Shown piece by piece: positions 1 through 8,844 of a stretch of 45,537 bases of DNA. Source of the stretch: JACPRB01 sp964468745. GTDB lineage: Bacteria; Planctomycetota; MHYJ01; JACPRB01. The DNA is taken from the NCBI GenBank assembly GCA_964468745.1, contig CAYXVY010000321.1, forward strand, positions 1-45,537, read 5' to 3'. How positions within the stretch are numbered: the stretch's first letter is position 1; every line of letters begins with the position of its first letter. Position numbers and translations under genes: made by a program. The notes beneath the pieces are model-generated. The model made no database searches and was not told the DNA's origin. It was given only the letters and a program-made list of their open reading frames with translations.

Positions 1-507
1 CTTCCGGTCCGACAGCTCGAGCGTGTCCTTGTGCGGCCAGAGGGCCGACCCTCGCGGGCCGATGCCGCCCGCGCCAACGAAGATTACCCCGTCGATGCCG
101 TCGATCGCGGCGGCAATCGCTTCCAGCGCCTTCTTCTCAGCGCGTGCCCCCGTCGCCGTGATCGCAAAGTCGGCGCGCGAGGTGGAGAGGGCGACGGCGT
201 CCTTCGTCACGATCGATAGCGCGAACGCGCCACACGACATCGCCTTGTAAAATTCCGCGAGCTCCGCCAGCGCCTTCGACCGGTCGAGCCCGCTTTTCGC
301 GTCGGGGAAGTCGAGCGGGACGACGGCGATGCGGTACGTCGCGAGCGGCTTCGGCTTCGCGCGCGGGAGGTCGGCGGCGCGCACATAGCCCTTCACCTCG
401 CCCTCGGAGAGCGGCCGCTTCGACGCGATGCGCTCCCGATCCGCTTTCAGAGCGGCTTCGAGCTCGGGGTCCGACTGGAGGCAGAGAACGAGCAAGGCGG
501 TCAGCAT
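1..507 (-). CDS. M6-like metalloprotease-type exported protein, partial (3' end outside window)
   Basis: Open frame on the minus strand from ATG at 507 to the window edge without a stop (169 residues seen). It starts with a short hydrophobic signal, MLTALLVLCLQ. Residues about 61-70 (RIAVVPLDFPD), an FYKAMSCGAF stretch and a later DGIDGVIFVGAGG...LWPHKD stretch resemble the strand, Tyr/Ser/Gly motif and W-x-H-K segment that come before the zinc site in M6 (immune inhibitor A type) peptidases. The HExxH site would lie beyond the edge and is not visible, so catalytic activity cannot be judged. It is the last visible gene behind the gsp operon, 49 bp after a TPR lipoprotein, and might be a secreted substrate. 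The family call is by motif resemblance only. Confidence 0.5.
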   Translation of the reverse strand, partial: MLTALLVLCLQSDPELEAALKADRERIASKRPLSEGEVKGYVRAADLPRAKPKPLATYRIAVVPLDFPDAKSGLDRSKALAELAEFYKAMSCGAFALSIVTKDAVALSTSRADFAITATGARAEKKALEAIAAAIDGIDGVIFVGAGGIGPRGSALWPHKDTLELSDRK

Positions 508-556
508 TCAGCTGTCAGCGTTCAGCAGCCGATCGCTGATAGCTGAGCGCTGAAAG
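508..556. repeat. Heptad-unit inverted repeat (GCTGATA type)
   Basis: The 49-bp gap holds an imperfect palindrome. The left arm at about 508-526 reads as TCAGC units every 7 bp. The right arm at about 535-554 reads as GCTGATA, GCTGAGC, GCTGAAA. It is one of a set of palindromes in this window with the same 7-bp design but a different unit sequence. It could serve as a hairpin terminator or attenuator, but there is no T-tract. Confidence 0.6.
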
Positions 557-1381
557 CTACTTCTTCTCGGGCGCCTTCTCAGGCGGCTTGAGGGCCCTCT
601 GGATCGCGGTGAACGCGCTGATGCGGTCGCGCACGTACTTCGTGTGACCGTATTTCGTCAGCAGCTCGTCCACCACCTTGAACGCTTCGCTGCTCTTTCC
701 CGTCCCCTGGCTGATGAGGGCCGTGAGCTGATTGTGCAGCTCCTTCGCCCTGTCTTCCTCCTGCGACGTTGGATTCTTCGTCGGCGTGACGGGTTGCGAC
801 TGCTTCTTCACCGCCTGCCACTGCTTCACGCGCTCGATCGCCTCGTCGTTCGTCCCGCCGAGCTGCACGTACTTCTCGTAATGGTCCAGCGCGCGCACGC
901 CCATGTTCTCGAAGCGCGTCTCGTACAGCTGGCCGATGAGGAAATGCGGCTCGGGATCTATCGTGCGAATCTGCGTGCACTGCAGGAAGTCCTTCACCGC
1001 CGCGAGGTACTGCTTGAAAACGCAGGCCATCACGCCGCGATTGAAATAGGCGTCGTACCCCACGGGGTTTTTCTGGATCGACGCCGTGTAGTCGGCGACC
1101 GCCTGCAACCGCGCCTCCTTCGTGTTCGCGTCGGAGTCCTTCACCTCCGCGACGAGCGTCCACGCGTTGCCCCGCAGCAGATACGCCTCCGCGTAATCCG
1201 GATTGCACTCGATGGCGATCGTGTAGCTGTCGATCGCCTCCTTGTACATTCCGCGCTTGTAGGAGGCGTCGCCGGCGATGCGCATCTCCTTCGCCTTTTC
1301 CACGTCGATTTCGCGCGGACCGCCCCGGCCGCCGCAGGCGACGAATGTGCACAACCCCAGAACGATAGAAAGGAGTCTCAT
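557..1381 (-). CDS. TPR-repeat lipoprotein behind gspD
   Basis: 274 residues from ATG at 1381, two bases after the gspD stop. An upstream in-frame start at 1408 lies inside gspD and would put nine polar residues before the signal, so 1381 is preferred. The N-terminus MRLLSIVLGLCTFVAC is a lipoprotein signal with an imperfect lipobox (F at -3). Residues about 35-190 hold TPR-like helical pairs (GDASYKRGMYKEAIDSY, then AEAYLLRGNAW and YDAYFNRGV). The C-terminal third is charged and helical. Its position at the end of the gsp operon suggests an envelope scaffold or a pilotin-like helper for the secretin; that role is inference from context, since known pilotins are smaller. Confidence 0.75.
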   Translation of the reverse strand: MRLLSIVLGLCTFVACGGRGGPREIDVEKAKEMRIAGDASYKRGMYKEAIDSYTIAIECNPDYAEAYLLRGNAWTLVAEVKDSDANTKEARLQAVADYTASIQKNPVGYDAYFNRGVMACVFKQYLAAVKDFLQCTQIRTIDPEPHFLIGQLYETRFENMGVRALDHYEKYVQLGGTNDEAIERVKQWQAVKKQSQPVTPTKNPTSQEEDRAKELHNQLTALISQGTGKSSEAFKVVDELLTKYGHTKYVRDRISAFTAIQRALKPPEKAPEKK

Positions 1382-1383
1382 GC

Positions 1384-4185
1384 TTATCTCTTGAGCTTCT
1401 TGAGCCACAGGTCTCCCTCGTCCTGCAGCTCGCGGTAGTCGAGCAGCTTCAGGCGCGACTTCTCGAGCTCGCTGATCTCCTCGAGTTGCTGCGTCGTGTA
1501 CGCGATGTACGGCGTCAGGAAGATCATGAGCTCTCGGCGGACCTTGGACTTCGAGGTGTTCGTGAAGAGCGCGCCCAGGATCGGGATGTCCCCGAGTACC
1601 GGAATCTTCTGGACCGTGTTCTCCTCGCTCTCGCGGATGAGACCGCCAATGACGACCGTCTGCCCGTTGCGCGCGGCGACGGTCGTGTCGGCGTAGTTGA
1701 CGTTGAACGTCGGCGAGAGCACGCCCTCCGTGATCTGGACCGACTCGCTGTCCGGCGCCTTGTCGGAGATCTCAGGATGGACGTCCATCGTGACGAGCCC
1801 GTCGAAGTTGATGTGCGGCGTCACGTCGAGCAGGATGCCGACCGTCCGATACTGCACGGTGTTGACGGTGTTCCCCTGCTGGTTGATCGTCGTGTTCGTC
1901 ACGCGCGGCACGTCCTTGCCGATCGAGATCGTCGCGGCCTGATTGTCGAGGACAAGGATGCGCGGCGTCGCCATCACCCTGAGGCGGCCGTCCTCCGCGA
2001 ACGCGTTGAGCTTCGCGGACACTTCGTCGCCGGAGAGCGTCGCGGTGGCGCCCTGGCCGAAGAGGTTGAAGTCCGTCGCGTACTTCTGCGTGATGGCGTC
2101 GCCCTTCACGCGAAACTTGTTCTCCCAGCTCCACTCGACGCCGAACTTGTACTCGCTGTCGAGCGTCACTTCGCAGATGAGCACCTTGATCAGCACCTGC
2201 GGGCGCATGCGGTCGAGGCTGTCGATGATGTTGCGGATCGCCTCGAAGTTGCGCGGCGAGGTGCGCACGACAAGCGAGTTCGACGCCGCGTCGGGCTGGA
2301 CGTCCGCCTGCCCCTGGATGCCGCGGCGTTCGTCGTCCTGCGACCCTTCGTCCTGGGGAAGGGGCATCGGGTCCTGCGGCTCGCCCTCTTCGAGCTCGCC
2401 GAGATTCCTAGTGCCGCCGCCCTGTCCGCCCTGCCCGCCTTGACCGCCGGTTCCACCCGTGCGCGCGCCGCTGTTGGTGCCCGTGCGCGCGCCATTCTGC
2501 TGGGTGGTGGCGTTGCGGTTCTGCGTATTCCCGGTGCGAGCGCCCGTACCGGTGTTGCCGCCGCGGAGCAGATTCTGGATGACCGTCGCAAGCTCCGCAG
2601 CGTTCGCGTTGTTGAGCGGGATCACGTAGGTCGAGTACTGTTCCGTCGGGTTCTGGTCGAGCTGCGCGACGACCTGATCCATGATCATCATGTACTCTTC
2701 GCTCGCCTTGGCGATGACGGAGTTTGTGCGCCCGTCGGCCGTGATCTCGACCTCCTGGCTCGGCGGAAGGGCTCCGCTGCCGGACGCGCTCCCGCGATTG
2801 CCGCCGCCCTGCGCCTGCATGAACTGGCCGAAGCCGCCCTGACCGCCGCCCTGCTGGCCGGTCGGACGCCCCGAGTTCTGCGTGGCGTTGACTTGCGGCC
2901 TGAAGAGGTCGCGCAGGATCGTCACCATCGCCGTCGCGTCGGCGTTCTTGAGCTCGTACACCTTGATCCGCAGCATGTCGGTGAGCTGCTTGTCGAGGTT
3001 GACGACGAGATCGTCCACGATCTTCATGTTGATCTCGTTCGCCGCGACGACGACCGAGTTCGACCGGATGTCCGGCACGGCGCGCACCTCACGCGAGGCG
3101 CCCGTGCTGTCCTGCGCCGCCGGCTGGGCCTGGCCGCCCATCCACTGGGGCATCTGCTGGCGGCCGCGCTGAGCCTGCTGCGCCTGCTTCTGGTCGTCGG
3201 TGAAGATCGACGTGACGAGGTCGGCGACGGACTTCGCGTCGGCGTACCGGAGCGGATAGAGCTTGAGGCGCACCGCTTCGGCCGACTCCTTGTCGAGCTG
3301 CCCGACCACGGTCTCGATGATCTTGATGTTCTCCGTCGTCGTGGTGCAGATGATCGAGTTCGTGCGGATGTCCGCGGTGATGCGGAGCATCTCGCTCGCG
3401 AGCGTCTTGGCGGTGGGACCCTGGTCGCCGCCGCCGCCGCGCCCGCCGCCTCCAAACATGTTGCGCATCATGTCGCCAAAGCCGCCCTGGCCGCCGGGGC
3501 GGTTGGCGCCGCCCGTCTCCTTCTTGAAGATCTCGTTGAGCAGGCGCGCGGTTTCCGTGGCGTCCGCGTGCTTGAGCTTGAACATGCGCACTTCGAGGCG
3601 CTCGGCCGCCTGCACGTCGATGATCTTGAGGATGCGGACCACGCGGTAGATGCTCGATCCCTTGCCCGTCATGACGATGGTGTTCGAATACGTGTTGATC
3701 GCGGTCGTGAGGCCGTCGGAGTTGAGGATGCTGTCGAGCTCCTTCTTCACGTCGACCACGTTCGCGTTCTTGAGCGGGAGGATCCAGGTGCGGATCGTGT
3801 CGTTGACCGGCACCTTGTTCGGGTCGTCCCCGACGTCGATGTTGAACGTCCCCTTCTTGGCGTCCTCCTCGCTGACGACCTTGAGGACTCCGCTGAAGAG
3901 GTAGACCTGGACCTTCGCCTTCACGAGGGCCGTGTTGAGGAAGTCCTGCACGCGGCTCATCGGGATCTTCGAGTCGCTCCAGGCCGTAATGGCGGCGTCC
4001 GGCTTCGACGTGCCGTAGACGAGCGTGAGGCCCGCCTGCTTGGCGACGTACTGGAGCACGGCGTCAACCTGCGCGTCCTTGAAGTTGAACGTCAGCTCGA
4101 TCTCCTGCCTCGGCGGATCCTGGCCGTACGCCGAGAGCGCCAGCGCCATCGCGGCCAGCGCGCCTGCTGCGAACGTGCGGTTCAT
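1384..4185 (-). CDS. gspD: Type II secretion system secretin GspD
   Basis: 933 residues. It forms the outer-membrane channel of the type II secretion system. A Sec signal peptide covers residues 1-21 (ends SAYGQ). N-terminal ring-forming modules follow at about 28-110, 130-195, 196-295, 303-397, 403-510 and 519-660. The last four contain Gly/Gln/Asn-rich inserts at about 224-258, 331-365, 434-478 and 541-622. The secretin core spans about 663-895, with the TPRILVLDNQ segment, the VGILLDVTPHI strand, and VPVLGDIPILG-type lips (here IPVLGDIPILGALF) followed by ELMIFLTPYI. A charged 38-residue tail may be a pilotin-binding segment. Start ATG at 4185 has a GGAGG box. The gene is downstream of the GspC/PilP-like gene by 15 bp. 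The number of N-modules and the length of the inserts exceed classical GspD (about 650-700 residues). Confidence 0.95.
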   Translation of the reverse strand: MNRTFAAGALAAMALALSAYGQDPPRQEIELTFNFKDAQVDAVLQYVAKQAGLTLVYGTSKPDAAITAWSDSKIPMSRVQDFLNTALVKAKVQVYLFSGVLKVVSEEDAKKGTFNIDVGDDPNKVPVNDTIRTWILPLKNANVVDVKKELDSILNSDGLTTAINTYSNTIVMTGKGSSIYRVVRILKIIDVQAAERLEVRMFKLKHADATETARLLNEIFKKETGGANRPGGQGGFGDMMRNMFGGGGRGGGGDQGPTAKTLASEMLRITADIRTNSIICTTTTENIKIIETVVGQLDKESAEAVRLKLYPLRYADAKSVADLVTSIFTDDQKQAQQAQRGRQQMPQWMGGQAQPAAQDSTGASREVRAVPDIRSNSVVVAANEINMKIVDDLVVNLDKQLTDMLRIKVYELKNADATAMVTILRDLFRPQVNATQNSGRPTGQQGGGQGGFGQFMQAQGGGNRGSASGSGALPPSQEVEITADGRTNSVIAKASEEYMMIMDQVVAQLDQNPTEQYSTYVIPLNNANAAELATVIQNLLRGGNTGTGARTGNTQNRNATTQQNGARTGTNSGARTGGTGGQGGQGGQGGGTRNLGELEEGEPQDPMPLPQDEGSQDDERRGIQGQADVQPDAASNSLVVRTSPRNFEAIRNIIDSLDRMRPQVLIKVLICEVTLDSEYKFGVEWSWENKFRVKGDAITQKYATDFNLFGQGATATLSGDEVSAKLNAFAEDGRLRVMATPRILVLDNQAATISIGKDVPRVTNTTINQQGNTVNTVQYRTVGILLDVTPHINFDGLVTMDVHPEISDKAPDSESVQITEGVLSPTFNVNYADTTVAARNGQTVVIGGLIRESEENTVQKIPVLGDIPILGALFTNTSKSKVRRELMIFLTPYIAYTTQQLEEISELEKSRLKLLDYRELQDEGDLWLKKLKR

Positions 4186-4200
4186 CGTGCCTCCATGCCC

Positions 4201-4779
4201 CTAATTTTTCGTCTTCTTCACGACCGGAGCGTCCTCCGGCTCGTCTTCGACCGTCGTCTTCTTGTCGAGTTTCTTCTTCCGCTCCTCGCGGATCGCCTCG
4301 GCCTTCTTGGCGTCGATCGCCTCGTCCCCGAGGTGCGTCTTCACCTCGACGGGGGCCGTGCCGACGACCGCCTCGCCGACGTGGAACTCGCGCGAGGAGG
4401 CGCCCTTCTTGCAGACCATTTTCTGGAGCTCGATCGACTCAATCGTCCACCCCTCGCAGACGTCGCCCACCTTGAGGCAGCGGACTTCCTTCTTCTTCTT
4501 GTCCTCGATGAGGACTTCCCAGCGCTTCTCCACGTCGTTTTCATAGAAGCCGGTGACGAGGATGGCGTCGGGCGGCGGGGGAAGCTTCGGTTCGTCCTTC
4601 TTCACCGGCTCGTCCTTCTTGACCGGCTTCGCTTCTTCCTTCCTCGGCGGCGAGAAGATGTTGTTGTCGTAGAGCGGCTTGAGGTCGGCCTTGTCCTGGA
4701 CGGTGACCAAGCCCTGTTTCGCCGGCTCCGGTGAAGCCTGACAGGACAAGCACGCAAGAATCAACGTGACGGTCAACAT
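4201..4779 (-). CDS. GspC/PilP-like inner-membrane-to-secretin connector lipoprotein
   Basis: 192 residues from ATG at 4779, which overlaps the TGA of the preceding gene; a GTG one codon upstream (4782) is an alternative. The N-terminus MLTVTLILACLSC is a short export signal with a possible lipobox. Residues about 33-45 (LYDNNIFSPPR) match the NIF motif at the start of the HR domain of GspC and PilP. After a Lys/Pro/Glu-rich linker (about 46-73), a compact beta domain follows (ILVTGFYEN ... LKVGDVCEGWTIESI ... FHVGEAVV), typical of the homology region that binds the secretin N0 domain. A highly charged tail ends the protein. GspC normally has a transmembrane anchor whereas PilP is a lipoprotein, so this one looks more PilP-like within a gsp operon. 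Confidence 0.7.
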   Translation of the reverse strand: MLTVTLILACLSCQASPEPAKQGLVTVQDKADLKPLYDNNIFSPPRKEEAKPVKKDEPVKKDEPKLPPPPDAILVTGFYENDVEKRWEVLIEDKKKKEVRCLKVGDVCEGWTIESIELQKMVCKKGASSREFHVGEAVVGTAPVEVKTHLGDEAIDAKKAEAIREERKKKLDKKTTVEDEPEDAPVVKKTKN

Positions 4780-5321
4780 CACTTGCCTCCCTTGACAGAC
4801 GCGAGCTCAATCGTTGATACGCGCATCTCGACGTCGAGGCGGTTGTCCTTCTCGTACTTCGAGGTGATCGCGAGGCGCTGGACCTTGATGAAGTCCTTCC
4901 ACCCCTTGAGCTCTTTGAGGAGGTCGACGAACTGCTTCCAGTTCGCCTGGAAACTCGTCTCGACGGCGTACTCGACGAACTCGCCCCCCTTCTCGCCGAT
5001 CTTCTGCTCGCGGCCGGGCTTGCTCGACCAGTTCGACAGGCCGATGTGGCCGGACATCAGCTGGATGCCGGTGAGGAAGTCCTGCAGTGTGTCCGCGTCG
5101 TTCCCGCGCGCGAGCTTCCCGCGCACCGCTTGCCACTCCGCCATCACGGCGGCCTTCTGCGACACCACGAGGCGGGAGACGGCGACCTTCGACCGCATCA
5201 TGTTCAGGTCGTCGCCCAGCTTCTTCATGTCCGCGAGCCAGGGCGACAGGTAGAAGCTGTCCACGGCCCACACGGCCACGAGGGCCGCGACGCCCCACGC
5301 CATCAGTTTCTGCCTGTCCAT
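4779..5321 (-). CDS. gspM: GspM/PilO-like assembly platform protein
   Basis: 180 residues. One transmembrane helix at about 7-26 (WGVAALVAVWAVDSFYL) is followed by a coiled segment (about 30-75) and a small alpha/beta domain, the layout of GspM and PilO, which dimerise with GspL/PilN at the inner membrane. The periplasmic domain includes the typical FVDLLKELKGWKDFIKVQRL segment (helix then strand). The stop codon overlaps the start of the next gene. Upstream spacing to gspL is 33 bp without an obvious Shine-Dalgarno sequence. Identification rests on topology, size and operon position because the family is weakly conserved. Confidence 0.75.
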   Translation of the reverse strand: MDRQKLMAWGVAALVAVWAVDSFYLSPWLADMKKLGDDLNMMRSKVAVSRLVVSQKAAVMAEWQAVRGKLARGNDADTLQDFLTGIQLMSGHIGLSNWSSKPGREQKIGEKGGEFVEYAVETSFQANWKQFVDLLKELKGWKDFIKVQRLAITSKYEKDNRLDVEMRVSTIELASVKGGK

Positions 5322-5354
5322 GTTGGTTATTCGTTTGATGCGAAAAACGTCGAT

Positions 5355-6737
5355 TTATTTCTTTTTTCCGTTGCTCAGGCCCACCAGCTGGATCTTGATC
5401 GCGAAGTCGAACTTGTAGGCCGACTTGTCGCTGCTCGGCTTGGTGTACTCCGTCTCGACCTTCTTGAACACGTCCGACTCCCTCTGCAGCAGCTTCACGA
5501 ACGGCCCGACGAGGTCGTCGTCCGTCGTCTTCCCCTGCATGCGCATGAAGCCGGTATCGTCGACCACGAGGCCCGTGAGCCAGATCTTCTTCGGATCGAT
5601 CTTAGCCGCCAGCGCGCTCATCGTGTCGATCCACGCGTAGCGGTCGCTCATCCACTGGCCGGCCAGGCGCGTGCGCTGCTGGGTCGCGAGCACCTCCTGC
5701 GCCTCCGGGTCGAGCTTCTTGATTTCCGTGCGCAGCGACGCCAGCTCGGTCTGCCGGTCCGAAAGCGCCATGCGAGACCACGCGAGCAGGGTGACGGCGA
5801 TCGCCGTCGACAGGATCGCGATCCGATGCGCCTTCTTCAATCGGAACACGCGCTTGACGACGGGCGTGTGAAGGATGTCCGGCATCGAGTGCTTGCCCTG
5901 CAGCGCCCCGACGCAGACCCCCGCCGCCGCCGCCGTGTCCGGCCCGACGGTCACGTCCGCCTTCCGCGTGACGTTTCCGTTGAGAACGATGCGATCGACG
6001 GTCTCTTTCAAATGTTCCTTGAGCCCTGCCGCGAGCTGATCGACCTGCGGGCCCTCGCCCGCGAGGAGGACGCGCTTGACGACGCGGCCTTCGCCGCGAC
6101 CGGTCCACGAAAGGATCGTTCGATTCACCTCCGCCGCGAGACCGGCGGGCGAGACTTCCTTAAGCGGGATCGACCGCGAGAGCACGAGCGCGCCTGTCGC
6201 GTCGAGGATCAGGATCTCCGCGCCGCCGTCGGCGAGCCCTACCAGGGCGCTGCCCCCTTCGAGGGTGGCGTCGCGCGGAAAGAGGTTGGCGAGCCCGAAC
6301 GAGCTGACGTAGGCGCCGACCGCCTTGCAGCCGGCATCGGCGAGCGCCTTCGTCAGCGCGTCGAACTGGGCGACGGGTACGGCGGCGGCCGAGATGTGCA
6401 CCTTGCCGTTCGGTCCCGCCGATTCGACGTACGAGTAGCGCACCTGCTCCATCGGGAGCGGCAGCTCCTTCTCGATCTGGAAGCGGACCATCTGGAGAAG
6501 CTCTTCGGGCGATCCGGCGGGCACGTCGAATTCGCGGAGGATCGCCATCGAACGCGGAACGACGAGGACAACCTTGACGTCGGCCCCGCCGCACGCCGCG
6601 ATCGCCTTGCGGACGCCGTCCTCGCCCTCGAGCGTCGCATGCGACGCGCGGAGCAGCTCGACACCGCCCGGGGTGGCGCGAGCGCTCACGATCCCAAGGG
6701 TCTTTTCGCCGACAGAAACGACAGTCAGGGCGCTCAT
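5355..6737 (-). CDS. gspL: GspL-type platform protein (PilM-like actin-fold plus PilN-like domain)
   Basis: 460 residues. Residues 1-280 form a PilM/GspL actin-like cytoplasmic domain: VVLVVPRSMAILREFDVP, then MVRFQIEKELPLP, the usual 'E-ELP' element, and LADGGAEILILD. A single transmembrane helix lies at about 304-323. A periplasmic coiled and ferredoxin-like PilN/GspL domain follows (about 325-455). This fusion is how GspL differs from the separate PilM and PilN of type IV pili. It docks the ATPase GspE to the inner-membrane platform. The start ATG overlaps the stop of gspK by 4 bases (ATGA), indicating translational coupling. Confidence 0.88.
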   Translation of the reverse strand: MSALTVVSVGEKTLGIVSARATPGGVELLRASHATLEGEDGVRKAIAACGGADVKVVLVVPRSMAILREFDVPAGSPEELLQMVRFQIEKELPLPMEQVRYSYVESAGPNGKVHISAAAVPVAQFDALTKALADAGCKAVGAYVSSFGLANLFPRDATLEGGSALVGLADGGAEILILDATGALVLSRSIPLKEVSPAGLAAEVNRTILSWTGRGEGRVVKRVLLAGEGPQVDQLAAGLKEHLKETVDRIVLNGNVTRKADVTVGPDTAAAAGVCVGALQGKHSMPDILHTPVVKRVFRLKKAHRIAILSTAIAVTLLAWSRMALSDRQTELASLRTEIKKLDPEAQEVLATQQRTRLAGQWMSDRYAWIDTMSALAAKIDPKKIWLTGLVVDDTGFMRMQGKTTDDDLVGPFVKLLQRESDVFKKVETEYTKPSSDKSAYKFDFAIKIQLVGLSNGKKK

Positions 6738-8167
6738 TGCTGGATTTGGGGCTCCTGAATCACGTAGGGATGACCGAGCCGGCTAACGTCCCGGAAGTAG
6801 ACCATGCGGGGCGCCGTGCCGCCCGCGTCGAACACCGCCGCATACCGCTTCATCACCCGCGCCGGCGCGGCCGCGCGTTCCGTCGAGGCCGACGTCGTCA
6901 CGGTCGCGGAGGAGTCGAGCTCCGACTTGGGGCCCGCGCGCCCCACCGCGTCGAACTTGAATTGGTACGAGCGAACCGTCAAAAACGGTGAAATCGCCTG
7001 CACCTTCTGCACCGGCAGACAGCCTGTCAACCATCCGATGTTCGACAAGTCCTGCCCCTCCTGCGTTCGGTACTCGAGGACCGCCTGGACGTCGTCGGCG
7101 GTCAGGCCCGGCAGAAGTTCGAGGATCTTCTGAACCGCGGTGTTGATGTTGATGAGGGCCGGGATGCTGCCGTCGACCACCGTCACGCGGTCGGCGACCT
7201 GGCGGTACTGCTGGACGGAGATCCCGCCCATCGGGACGCCAGGCACATCCATCAAGTCGGCGCCGCTGCGGAACCCAGGCCCCTGCGTCGCGGCGGCGAT
7301 CGCCGCGCGGCGCTGAGGGATACCGTTCAGCTGCTGGCCGTTGAGGACATCGCCGAGCGCGTCGCGGAGCTGCTGCGCGTTGCCCGTGTTGATGTTGACG
7401 CGCGCGGTGCCGTCGGCACGGACGTTCTTGTCGTACGACCAGGTCGTCAGATACGCGATGAGCCCCGGGTCGAGGATGCCGTCGACGTTGTCCGTCGGCG
7501 GCGTCTTGTCGCCGTCGTTCTCGGCGGTGTCGAGCACGCCGTTCTGGTTGATGTCCTCGCCGTAGAGGATCGCGGGGGTCATGCCCTTCACCAGCAGCAG
7601 CTCATCGACGGTGTCGAACGCCGCCTGCTTGCACGCATACCCGGGCTGGAGCGACAGGTAATAGGAGCTCTCGCCCCCCTGGCCTTGCGGATTGTCGTCC
7701 GCGTCCCGCCAGTCGAGGATCGAGTCGGCGATCTCGTCGGTCATGAGCGGAAGCTTCATGAGCTGATCGCGCGTCGCGACGTTGAGATTGAGCTTCGACG
7801 CCTCGTCGAGGATGCCGTACTCGGGCTGCGTGGAGCCCGCGGCCGCGGTCGGGCGGATGAGCGTGAAGACGCCGACGGCGTGCGTGTCAGGGTCCGTGAG
7901 CTCGATCTCGTAGAATTCGGTCGGGTTCTTGCACCACGGGCTCGTCTCGCTGGCGTAGCCCTGCGTGTCGGTCGCGATGATGGCGACGCCCTTCTCGATC
8001 GCGCTCCAGGCGAGCTGGTCGGCCTGCTTCTCCGCGTCGAGCGAACTCGCCAGCGAGTACTCGACCTCCATTTCGCGGAGGAACGAATACATCATGAGCG
8101 TCAGGATCGCGCTCAAGAAGAGCACGATGATGAGCGCCACGCCGCGCCTGTTAGTCTGTCGGTTCAT
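6734..8167 (-). CDS. gspK: Minor pseudopilin GspK
   Basis: 477 residues from ATG at 8167, overlapping the gspJ stop (ATGA). The same frame continues upstream inside gspJ but lacks coding character, so the later start is chosen. The prepilin-like leader NRRGVALIIVLFLSAILTLM has the GspK type cleavage region without the usual E5 (V-A-L-I). Helix-hairpin-helix-like segments typical of GspK are at about 145-175 (LNVATRDQLMKLPLMTDEIA) and about 385-410 (LELLPGLTADDVQAVLEY). A calcium-loop-like DINQNGVLD motif sits at about 225. It is longer than the usual 300-330 residues. It caps the pseudopilus together with GspI and GspJ. Confidence 0.9.
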   Translation of the reverse strand: MNRQTNRRGVALIIVLFLSAILTLMMYSFLREMEVEYSLASSLDAEKQADQLAWSAIEKGVAIIATDTQGYASETSPWCKNPTEFYEIELTDPDTHAVGVFTLIRPTAAAGSTQPEYGILDEASKLNLNVATRDQLMKLPLMTDEIADSILDWRDADDNPQGQGGESSYYLSLQPGYACKQAAFDTVDELLLVKGMTPAILYGEDINQNGVLDTAENDGDKTPPTDNVDGILDPGLIAYLTTWSYDKNVRADGTARVNINTGNAQQLRDALGDVLNGQQLNGIPQRRAAIAAATQGPGFRSGADLMDVPGVPMGGISVQQYRQVADRVTVVDGSIPALININTAVQKILELLPGLTADDVQAVLEYRTQEGQDLSNIGWLTGCLPVQKVQAISPFLTVRSYQFKFDAVGRAGPKSELDSSATVTTSASTERAAAPARVMKRYAAVFDAGGTAPRMVYFRDVSRLGHPYVIQEPQIQQ

Positions 8168-8844
8168 TGGGTTTTCGCCGGCGCTGTGGCCGCTATGGGG
8201 AGCCAGACCCGCGTCGTGAACTTCTCGATCTCCTCGGTCCCGCGCCACTCGTTGCGGACGTGGACCGTCGCCTCGATCATCTTGGGCACGGTGCCCGAGA
8301 GGGTCGAGTCCCACGTGTCGAGCCAGCTTCCACCGTCGTAGTAGCGGAAGTTGACGTAGATCACGTCGCGCGCGATCTCGTCGATATAGAGGCCGGGCTC
8401 TTTGACGGTGATGCTCTCGGTGATGCGCTTGAGGCGTTCGCGGACGAGCCCCTCCTGATCGGTGCGCGAGTCCTCGTCGATCGAGTAGGTGATCTTGATG
8501 AGGTCCATCTCGCGGTCGAACGTGGCGTCCGCCTTCGCGACGCCCGGGGGCTGGTTGGCGAAGGTGACGATCGCGAGGGTGTCGAGCGGCTTCTCGTCCG
8601 TGCCGGCGCTGGTGGCGACGAGGCCGATGTCGTACGTGCTCGTTCCACTATAGATGCCGCGCAGGTCCTGCTCGATGGCACGGATCGCCGCGCGGGCGGT
8701 CTGCATGCGGGCGGCGTAATACTGGCCGCGCTTCGAGACGCCATGGCCGGCGTCGAGGAGGGCCCAGCACGCGCCGGCGATGACCCCGAAGATCACCATG
8801 GCGACGATCAACTCCATGAGAGTGAATCCCCGATGGCGTCTCAT
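8164..8844 (-). CDS. gspJ: Minor pseudopilin GspJ
   Basis: 226 residues. The N-terminus MRRHRGFTLMELIVAMVIF is a class III signal: a short basic leader, G-F-T-L-M-E cleavage site and hydrophobic helix. A beta-rich domain follows (YYAARMQTARAAIRAIEQDLRGI helix, then LDTLAIVTF and VIYVNFRYYDGGSWLDTWDS), the conserved order in GspJ. It overlaps gspI upstream and gspK downstream by 4 bases. It forms the pseudopilus tip with GspI and GspK. Confidence 0.9.
   Translation of the reverse strand: MRRHRGFTLMELIVAMVIFGVIAGACWALLDAGHGVSKRGQYYAARMQTARAAIRAIEQDLRGIYSGTSTYDIGLVATSAGTDEKPLDTLAIVTFANQPPGVAKADATFDREMDLIKITYSIDEDSRTDQEGLVRERLKRITESITVKEPGLYIDEIARDVIYVNFRYYDGGSWLDTWDSTLSGTVPKMIEATVHVRNEWRGTEEIEKFTTRVWLPIAATAPAKTQ

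Noticed and set aside
1486..4734. Long plus-strand open frame (1082 codons)
   Set aside because: Antisense to gspD and the GspC/PilP-like gene, with Arg/Val/Asp-rich composition typical of a mirrored third-codon GC bias.
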